Below, piece after piece: positions 6,972 through 11,916 of a DNA stretch of 11,916 nucleotides. The notes beneath the pieces were generated by a model that worked only from the letters and a program-made list of their open reading frames with translations, ran no database searches and was not told the DNA's origin. Source of the DNA: Methanobacteriota archaeon (GTDB taxonomy: Archaea; Thermoplasmatota; Thermoplasmata; RBG-16-68-12); contig VBLU01000063.1 of assembly GCA_005879065.1 (NCBI GenBank), forward strand, positions 1 to 11,916, written 5' to 3'. Both the position numbers and the translations under genes were made by a program. Each line of letters starts with the position of its first letter. Within the stretch, counting starts at the first letter, position 1.

Positions 6972-7634
6972 ATGGAGGAACGCTTCCCCACGAACTACTC
7001 GGTCCTGTTGGCAGGCCCGCCGGGCGTAGGGAAATTCGAGTACCTGATCGCTCGCATCCGCGAGGACCTGCGGCTCGGCGAGCGCGTCGTGTTCGTGACC
7101 CTCGACATGCCGCCGAACGAGATCCGCGCGCGGGCGAAGGCGCTTCGCCTCGACCTGGGAGCTCACGAGGGAAGGTCGTTCGTGTTCGTCGACTGCTACA
7201 GCGCGACCTCGTCGGACCGACCCGAAGCGGCCCCCGGCAAGAAGACATTCCTCGTCTCGAGCTTCAGCAACCTCGAGGGGATCGGCATGGCGATGAGCAA
7301 GGCCGCGCAGGAGCTCGGCACGCCGGTCCGGATCTACTTCTACACGATCTCCACCCTGTTCCTTCACAACTCGACCCAGGCGATCGCGAAGTTCTTCCAG
7401 ATCGTCACCTCGCGGGCGAAGACGAACCTCGGTTTCATCCTGTACGCGGTCCACGAGGGAGTCCACGAACCGATGACGATGAACCTCCTCCGGTCCCTCG
7501 TCGACGGCGTCGTGGAGATGCGGTACACGGACACGATGGAGCGGGAGATCCGCGTCCACCACATGCGCGGCTATCAAGTCGACGCCGCCTGGCATCCGTT
7601 CCGCCAGTTGCCTGAGACCGTGGTGAGCCTATGA
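6972..7634 (+). CDS. Degenerate KaiC/Rad55-like RecA-fold protein (operon gene 1)
   Basis: A 220-residue protein with the RecA-type fold of archaeal KaiC/Rad55-like ATPases. The P-loop is G-P-P-G-V-G-K-F (residues 15-22): it keeps the lysine but has Phe where Ser or Thr should bind Mg2+. The Walker B strand reads I-Y-F-Y-T-I-S (121-127), with Thr125 where Asp is expected. It may bind nucleotide but is unlikely to hydrolyse it efficiently. The usual N-terminal G-x-x-x-L-D-x-x-L-x-G-G signature is absent and the protein starts almost directly at the P-loop strand. The C-terminal R-E-I-R-V-H-H-M-R-G matches the late beta-hairpin of KaiC family members. The start at 6972 is set by GAGGTG and the TATA box. 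The stop overlaps the next gene's ATG by four bases (ATGA), implying translational coupling. A role as partner or inhibitor of the other KaiC-like domains is inferred. Confidence 0.82.
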   Translation: MEERFPTNYSVLLAGPPGVGKFEYLIARIREDLRLGERVVFVTLDMPPNEIRARAKALRLDLGAHEGRSFVFVDCYSATSSDRPEAAPGKKTFLVSSFSNLEGIGMAMSKAAQELGTPVRIYFYTISTLFLHNSTQAIAKFFQIVTSRAKTNLGFILYAVHEGVHEPMTMNLLRSLVDGVVEMRYTDTMEREIRVHHMRGYQVDAAWHPFRQLPETVVSL

Positions 7635-8818
7635 TGGCGGCGCCGGTGCGCGCACCGACCGCGCGGGCGAAGACGGGAATCCCCGTCCTCGACGACCGCC
7701 TCCAGGGCGGATTCCCACGACCCTCCACGCTCCTCCTGTTCAGCGACAAGCCGACCGAGAAGCGAATCTTTGGCGAGAACTTCGCCGTCCAAGGCGTGAA
7801 GGCCGGGGAGCGGTCCATGTATGTCGATTTCTTCCGAGCACCCCAGCTCGCCCGTGGGGAAATGAAGCGGTTCGGGTCGGTCGACCCGGCAAAGCTTGTC
7901 TTGGTCGACGCGACGTCCTCCCAGCTCCTCCTCCCGAGCCCGGAGCGGTACCACATCGACGACATCTCGAGCCTCGAGAACATCCGTGAGGCGATCATCG
8001 CCGCGACGCAGGCCGAGAAGCCCACCCGGATCATCGTCGACTCGATGGAGTTCTTGATGGACCGGTTCCCGAAGGAAGACGTGCTGCGCCTGTGGCGCGA
8101 GCTCATCGAAGCCGCCCGGGCCGCGGGTGCCGTGATCTGTTTCCTCTTCATCAACTGGACCCTCGCCGAGGGGGACCTGGTCGAGATCCGCGGCATGTCC
8201 GATTTCGTCGTCGAGTTCCAGTCCTCCCTTCGCGGCGGGATCATCCGAAACTCGATGCGGATCTCCCAGATGGCGCAGGAGGGCATCCGGACGAACTGGA
8301 TCCCGTACACGTTCAAGGACCTCGTGGGGCTCACGGTCTATTTCCCGAGGATCCTCGTCACCGGCCCCTTCAACGCCGGCAAGTCCACGGTCGTGAGGGC
8401 GCTCTCGGAAAAGTCGGTTTCGATCGATCGAATGGGCACGACGGTTGCCTTCGACTATGGCAACGTGAACATCACCGGCATCGAGGCGGAGATCTTCGGC
8501 ACTCCGGGTCAGGAACGCTTCGAGTTCATCTTCAAGATCTTCGCCCGAGAGGTGAGCGGAATCCTCCTCGTCATCGACGCGACCCATCCGGACGAGCTCC
8601 CGCGGGCGAAGCAGATGCTCGACCTCGTCGGGCCTCGCATTCCATTCGTCGTGCTCGCGAACAAGAGCGACCTCGCGGGAGCGCTCTCTCCCTCCGACAT
8701 CTCCCGTCGGATGGACCTTCCGCCCGACACTCCGGTCATGCCCACCGTGGCGACGGAGTCGCGGGGCGTCCGGGATGCCCTTCTGATCCTCGCCGAGATG
8801 ATCATCGGGGTGCGCTAG
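7631..8818 (+). CDS. Fusion of a KaiC-like domain with a Ras-like small GTPase (operon gene 2)
   Basis: A 395-residue two-domain protein. Residues 1 to about 235 are KaiC-like, with G-I-P-V-L-D-D-R-L-Q-G-G at the N-terminus and a Walker B strand, R-I-I-V-D-S (Asp137). The P-loop is lost: S-D-K-P-T-E-K (38-44) stands where G-x4-G-K-[ST] should be. Residues 238-395 form a complete small GTPase: G1 G-P-F-N-A-G-K-S-T (245-253), a likely G2 Thr in M-G-T-T-V-A-F-D, G3 G-T-P-G-Q-E-R-F from 290, G4 N-K-S-D (344-347), and a G5-like segment V-A-T-E-S. In G3 the usual D-x-x-G begins with Gly, as in the conservon-type GTPases of COG2229 such as Streptomyces CvnD. The GTPase is probably active, while the KaiC part is likely a pseudo-ATPase serving for assembly or docking. 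It overlaps gene 1 by four bases and abuts the Roadblock gene. Confidence 0.9.
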   Translation: MMAAPVRAPTARAKTGIPVLDDRLQGGFPRPSTLLLFSDKPTEKRIFGENFAVQGVKAGERSMYVDFFRAPQLARGEMKRFGSVDPAKLVLVDATSSQLLLPSPERYHIDDISSLENIREAIIAATQAEKPTRIIVDSMEFLMDRFPKEDVLRLWRELIEAARAAGAVICFLFINWTLAEGDLVEIRGMSDFVVEFQSSLRGGIIRNSMRISQMAQEGIRTNWIPYTFKDLVGLTVYFPRILVTGPFNAGKSTVVRALSEKSVSIDRMGTTVAFDYGNVNITGIEAEIFGTPGQERFEFIFKIFAREVSGILLVIDATHPDELPRAKQMLDLVGPRIPFVVLANKSDLAGALSPSDISRRMDLPPDTPVMPTVATESRGVRDALLILAEMIIGVR

Positions 8819-9208
8819 ATGCTCGCGGACGGCGCCGCTCGGTTGCAGACGGTCCTCGCAGAGCTCCGCCGACTCCCCGGCATCCTCGGGGTGACAATCG
8901 CGCGCAGGGACGGCATCCTCATCGCCCACTCGCTCCCCAAAAACATGGACCCGAAGAAAATCGCCGCCATGGCGGCCGCGATCGTCGGGACGTCGGAGAT
9001 GGCCGCCGTGGAGATGGGTCTCGGTACGTTCAACCAGTCGATCGTCGACACGCACATCGGGAAGCTGATGGCGACCGGCGCCGGGGAGGAGGCGATCCTC
9101 GTGACGATGCTGCGCAACGAGGCGAACATGGGTCTCATCCATCTCAGCGTGGACAGGGCCGTCCAGTCGATCGCCGGGATCCTCCTGGCCGAGGAGGTGC
9201 CCGCGTGA
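8819..9208 (+). CDS. Roadblock/LC7-domain protein 1 (operon gene 3)
   Basis: A 129-residue single-domain protein of the Roadblock/LC7 superfamily. These small alpha/beta proteins dimerise and bind small GTPases, acting as GAP-like or exchange factors (MglB for MglA) or scaffolds. Family features are a helix then V-T-I-A-R-R-D-G-I-L-I-A-H-S-L-P, a long central helix with A-A-M-A-A-A-I-V-G-T-S-E-M-A, strands around G-K-L-M-A-T-G-A-G-E-E-A-I-L-V, and a C-terminal helix. Its ATG touches the TAG of the GTPase fusion without a gap, and GGGGTG at 8807-8812 is a plausible ribosome binding site. Its closest relative here is the next gene, so the pair arose by tandem duplication. Pairing with the upstream GTPase is inferred from adjacency and known families. 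Confidence 0.93.
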   Translation: MLADGAARLQTVLAELRRLPGILGVTIARRDGILIAHSLPKNMDPKKIAAMAAAIVGTSEMAAVEMGLGTFNQSIVDTHIGKLMATGAGEEAILVTMLRNEANMGLIHLSVDRAVQSIAGILLAEEVPA

Positions 9209-9588
9209 CGGACCTCTGGGGCCGTCTCGAAGAGACGATCGAAGAGCTGTCCCATGTGACGGACATCAAGTCCGCCGCGGTCGTCCGTCGGGACGGACTC
9301 GTGGTGACGCACACCCTCCCGGAGGGAGTCGACCCGAAGATCGTCGCGGCGATGACCGCCGCGATCGTGGGGACCTCCGAGATGGCGACCATCCAGCTGT
9401 CCCAGGGCCGCTTCGTGCGGGCGATCGTCGAGTCGGATCATGGGAAACTGCTCAGCCTCGGGGCCGGAGAGGAGGCCCTCCTCGTCGCCCTCGTGTACGA
9501 CGATGCGAACCTGGGGCTCGTCCTCATGGCGATGGAGCGGGCCGCGAAGCAGGTCGAACGGATCATGCAGGAGGCGGTCTCCGCATGA
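9205..9588 (+). CDS. Roadblock/LC7-domain protein 2 (operon gene 4)
   Basis: A 127-residue paralogue of the preceding protein. An ungapped hand alignment over about 115 residues gives some 48 identities, concentrated in R-R-D-G, L-P-x3-D-P-K, A-A-M-x-A-A-I-V-G-T-S-E-M-A and G-K-L-x3-G-A-G-E-E-A. The start is GTG at 9205, which overlaps the previous gene's TGA (GTGA). A very good ribosome binding site, GAGGAGGTG (9191-9199), sits five bases upstream, so the two proteins are likely made in linked amounts. The outer helices and the Q-L-S-Q-G-R-F region differ, which suggests a heterodimer or two roles, for instance one copy contacting the GTPase and one a KaiC-like partner. That split is inference; the family assignment is firm. 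Confidence 0.93.
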   Translation: MTDLWGRLEETIEELSHVTDIKSAAVVRRDGLVVTHTLPEGVDPKIVAAMTAAIVGTSEMATIQLSQGRFVRAIVESDHGKLLSLGAGEEALLVALVYDDANLGLVLMAMERAAKQVERIMQEAVSA

Positions 9589-9609
9589 AGACGGAGCGGG
9601 AGGAACTCG

Positions 9610-10080
9610 ATGCCCGCCACTGAAGACGGCACGAACCGGCTCCTCGACTTCTTCGTATACGGGATGCTCCGGGCCGCGGAATCGTTGGGCAACGCGCCGC
9701 TCTTCCTGCGGACCGTGGTCGAGCAAGGGCTCCGGAAGTTCATGCTCGTGAACCTCCCCACGTTCCGCGAGTCGGACAACGCGACGGAAGCCTGCGATGC
9801 CTTCACCAAGGCCGCGGATGCCTCCGGCCTCTTCGACGGGAGTGACAGCGTGTTCCGAGGTGATGCGGACACGGTCCACGCCGAGATCGGCGATCGGTGC
9901 CCGTATCGCCGCGTGTGCACGGTCCGCCACGACGAAGGGCTCCCGGTCCACTGCGTCCGCACGTTCGTGCTCGCCGAGATGCTCCGGATCCGACTCGATG
10001 CCGACTTCGATTGGAAGCTGAAGCGATTCGGACGGCCGTGCCAGATCACCTTGACTCGGTCCAACTGGAGGAAGGGCTGA
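9610..10080 (+). CDS. Cysteine-containing protein of unknown function (operon gene 5)
   Basis: A 156-residue soluble protein that I do not recognise. The first half is helical and Leu/Phe-rich (L-L-D-F-F-V-Y-G-M-L-R-A-A-E-S-L-G and R-T-V-V-E-Q-G-L-R-K-F-M-L). The second half carries C97-x5-C103, H107, H114-C115 and C144 in the ending G-R-P-C-Q-I-T-L-T. This layout recalls cysteine-bearing sensor or ligand-binding domains such as V4R, but the resemblance is too weak to assign. The cysteines could bind zinc, iron-sulfur or heme, or act as a redox switch. The start is ATG 9610, with GGGAGG (9598-9603) six bases upstream. The stop directly abuts the ATG of the KaiC-like ATPase. Its place inside the GTPase/KaiC operon suggests a sensory input or adaptor. 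Confidence 0.75.
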   Translation: MPATEDGTNRLLDFFVYGMLRAAESLGNAPLFLRTVVEQGLRKFMLVNLPTFRESDNATEACDAFTKAADASGLFDGSDSVFRGDADTVHAEIGDRCPYRRVCTVRHDEGLPVHCVRTFVLAEMLRIRLDADFDWKLKRFGRPCQITLTRSNWRKG

Positions 10081-10806
10081 ATGGAGACGAAGAAAATTTC
10101 TACGTATATTGAGGGCCTCGACGAGGTCCTGGGCGGCGGCTTCCCCGTCGGCCACGTCGTGCTCCTCTCGGGTCTCCCGGGGACGATGAAATCCACCCTC
10201 AGTTACGCGATCCTGCATCGGAACGCGAAGGAACGCGGTGCGCGGTGCCTCTACGTGTCCCTCGAGCAGACGCGGAAGAGCCTCGAGGACCAGATGGCCG
10301 CGATGGGCTTCGATGTCGAGGAGGTCCGCGGGGACGTCCACATCCTCGACGTCGGGACGATCCAGAAGGAGATCGGCAAGAGCGCGACCAAGCCATGGAT
10401 GGAGTTCCTCCGAAGGACGCTCACGACGAAGAAAGACATCGACGGAGTGGACCTCATCGTCGTCGACTCCCTGGAGGCCCTCGAGGTCCTCGCCAAGTTT
10501 TCCGACCGCCGAACCGAACTGTTCCAGTTTTTCGAATGGCTCCGCGACCTCGGTGCGACGACCCTCGTGCTCGCGGAGGCCGCGAGCGAGGCCCCGTTCC
10601 TCGGGCTCGAGGCGCCCCAGCCGCGGCGCGATGAAACGTTCCTCGCGGACGGGATCCTCGAACTCAAGATGCACCAGATCACGGACGTCGAGGTCCAACG
10701 CCGGATCCGGGTGTCGAAGATGCGCGGGGCGCACCACCGGACCGGATTCTCGGCGCTCGTCTTCGAGGACGGCCGGTTCCAAGTCACGTCCGTGATCAGC
10801 GTGTAG
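10081..10806 (+). CDS. KaiC-like ATPase with altered P-loop (operon gene 6)
   Basis: A 241-residue single-domain RecA-fold ATPase of the KaiC/Rad55 family. The N-terminal signature is clear, T-Y-I-E-G-L-D-E-V-L-G-G-G-F-P (8-22). The P-loop is G-L-P-G-T-M-K-S (31-38), with Met replacing the second Gly of G-x4-G-K-[ST]. Lys37 and Ser38 are kept, so ATP binding is likely. The catalytic-glutamate segment reads Y-V-S-L-E-Q (58-63), and Walker B is D-L-I-V-V-D-S (124-130). The C-terminal hairpin R-R-I-R-V-S-K-M-R-G, followed by H-H-R-T-G-F, is typical of KaiC. It is the most catalytically complete of the KaiC-like domains in the operon. There is no KaiC-type second domain, so it is not a clock KaiC. 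Its ATG follows the preceding TGA directly, and GGAGG (10067-10071) precedes it by nine bases. Confidence 0.93.
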   Translation: METKKISTYIEGLDEVLGGGFPVGHVVLLSGLPGTMKSTLSYAILHRNAKERGARCLYVSLEQTRKSLEDQMAAMGFDVEEVRGDVHILDVGTIQKEIGKSATKPWMEFLRRTLTTKKDIDGVDLIVVDSLEALEVLAKFSDRRTELFQFFEWLRDLGATTLVLAEAASEAPFLGLEAPQPRRDETFLADGILELKMHQITDVEVQRRIRVSKMRGAHHRTGFSALVFEDGRFQVTSVISV

Positions 10807-10814
10807 GAGGGACC

Positions 10815-11916
10815 ATGCCGACGCTCATCCCCTGCCCGAACTGTAATTCCTTCAACAAGCCCGACGCGACGTACTGCCACACGTGCGGTCGACATCTCGG
10901 GCCTGAGTCGGGGACCAGGCCGGAAGGGACGGACGTCGTCCTCAAGCAGGTCATGGGAGGGGCGGTCTACAGCGCGCTCGTCGGAGGGGAAGGGAGGCGG
11001 ACGAGGCTTCCCGCTCCTCCGCCGCCGTCCGATGAGGACCCGGAAGTCCCGATGTCGGATGCCCCGGAGCCGGACATAGAGGACAACTCGGACGTGATCG
11101 GGGCGGCCCTCGACCGGATCCGGGCCAAGGCGCACGAGGAGGGCCATCGCTTCAAGCCCTACGTCCGCTCCAAGTCCCACAAGGGGTCAGGCCCTCAAGG
11201 GCAAGAGGAACTCGCGGTCCAGATGGACCTGGCGGTCTCGCTCCTCCGAGAGCGACGGTTCGAGGAGGCCATCGAACCGCTCCTGAAGGCGATCGCGCGC
11301 GATGACGAGAACCGTCCTCCGTGGATCCTGCTCGGGGAAGCGTATCTCCGGGTCGACCGCCCATACAAGGCCGCCGTCGCCTATCTTCGCTCCCTCGAAC
11401 TGAGTCCGAAGGACGAGCAAGCCTGGCTTGGTTTGGGCCGTGTCCTCCGATTCATCGATGAACTTCCGACCGCCGCGGCGGTCCTGGAGCGCGCGACCCG
11501 GATCCGTCCGGAACACGCGGACACCTGGGTGGAACGCGGGCTCGTCCTCGCGTCGATGCAGAAATTGCCCGAGGCCTTGCGCAGTTTCGGAAAGGCCCTC
11601 GACATCCGGCCGGACCATCGAATCGCCCTCGCGAAGCGAACGGAGATCGAGGCGAGGCTGCGAGAGCAAGGGGCCGTCGAGGCCGATCCGGAACCCGCGA
11701 AGAGCGACACAGTCCCGAGGCCGCCGAACGCAGCGGAGGCCGAGGCAGCCTTCGAAGTGGACATTCTGGAAGAGATCGAAGACTCGATCCAAGAGGAGGC
11801 GCGGAAGACGATGCAGGCCGTCCGGGAGGGACCGCGGACCGTGCCGCCCGCACCAGTTCCGGAGGCAGCGCGACCCCCGCGGGTCCCGACGTTCGTCGAG
11901 GGCCTCGATGAGAGCC
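10815..11916 (+). CDS. Zinc-ribbon plus TPR protein, probably fused to a KaiC-like domain; 3' end missing
   Basis: The visible 367 residues run off the window still open. Residues 7-24 form a zinc ribbon, C-P-N-C, ten residues, C-H-T-C. A Pro/Asp/Glu-rich linker (about 65-95) follows. Four TPR-like repeats cover about 131-166, 167-200, 201-234 and 235-268. Then comes an acidic, Ala/Pro-rich segment (about 275-354) with a probable helix, D-I-L-E-E-I-E-D-S-I-Q-E-E. The last 13 residues (355-367) read P-R-V-P-T-F-V-E-G-L-D-E-S and match the first strand of a KaiC domain: gene 6 has I-S-T-Y-I-E-G-L-D-E-V at the same place. The protein is therefore probably a zinc-ribbon/TPR/KaiC-like fusion, a scaffold carrying a fourth RecA-fold module. 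The start is ATG 10815, eight bases after gene 6, with GGAGGG (10806-10811) three bases upstream. TPR and zinc ribbon are firm; the KaiC part is a prediction. Confidence 0.85.
   Translation, partial: MPTLIPCPNCNSFNKPDATYCHTCGRHLGPESGTRPEGTDVVLKQVMGGAVYSALVGGEGRRTRLPAPPPPSDEDPEVPMSDAPEPDIEDNSDVIGAALDRIRAKAHEEGHRFKPYVRSKSHKGSGPQGQEELAVQMDLAVSLLRERRFEEAIEPLLKAIARDDENRPPWILLGEAYLRVDRPYKAAVAYLRSLELSPKDEQAWLGLGRVLRFIDELPTAAAVLERATRIRPEHADTWVERGLVLASMQKLPEALRSFGKALDIRPDHRIALAKRTEIEARLREQGAVEADPEPAKSDTVPRPPNAAEAEAAFEVDILEEIEDSIQEEARKTMQAVREGPRTVPPAPVPEAARPPRVPTFVEGLDES

Noticed and set aside
8815..10782. Very long minus-strand open frame across the Roadblock to KaiC-like genes
   Set aside because: It is composed of His/Asp/Glu/Arg-rich low-information sequence. 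The plus strand carries clear families with overlaps and ribosome binding sites.
10081..10806. Circadian clock KaiC
   Set aside because: Clock KaiC has two fused RecA domains and KaiA/KaiB partners. This protein has one domain with an altered P-loop, and no KaiA or KaiB is nearby.

Overview
The window looks like high-GC euryarchaeal chromosome, most likely Thermoplasmatota. The archaeal markers are an MptA-type GTP cyclohydrolase (methanopterin pathway), an archaeal/eukaryal-type phenylalanyl-tRNA synthetase alpha chain, KaiC/Rad55-type ATPases, and TATA boxes placed about 26-28 or about 34-38 bases before start codons. The lineage is inferred. No rRNA, tRNA, CRISPR array or mobile element was found.

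The left part (1-6774) is mostly housekeeping. It holds the 3' part of a MATE-family exporter (+), MptA (+), a large membrane-anchored SPFH/band-7 protein with an unusual repeated N-terminal half (-), a small cysteine-rich zinc-finger protein (+, start uncertain), a TPR protein (-) and PheS (-). The MptA reading frame lacks a usable ATG, GTG or TTG upstream of its conserved N-terminus, so an ATT start or a sequence error is likely. PheS and the TPR protein have TATA boxes that argue for shorter starts than the longest open frame. PheT is not adjacent.

The right part (about 6850 to the end) is the most interesting. A seven-gene, same-strand, tightly packed operon starts from a TATATA box in the divergent region with pheS, next to a perfect 6-bp inverted repeat. 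The order is: degenerate KaiC/Rad55-like protein; a fusion of a P-loop-less KaiC-like domain with a Ras-like small GTPase; two tandem Roadblock/LC7 proteins; a cysteine-containing protein of unknown function; a KaiC-like ATPase with an altered P-loop; and a zinc-ribbon plus TPR protein. The last runs off the window just as a fourth KaiC-like domain appears to begin.

Small GTPase plus Roadblock is the core of the MglA/MglB polarity switch and of the Streptomyces conservons. Here it is embedded in a set of KaiC-like domains, several lacking catalytic residues. My inference is a signalling or spatial-organisation module in which KaiC-like domains act as assembly platforms or sensors, the Roadblock pair regulates the GTPase, and the zinc-ribbon/TPR protein is a scaffold. 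No function has been shown from the sequence alone.
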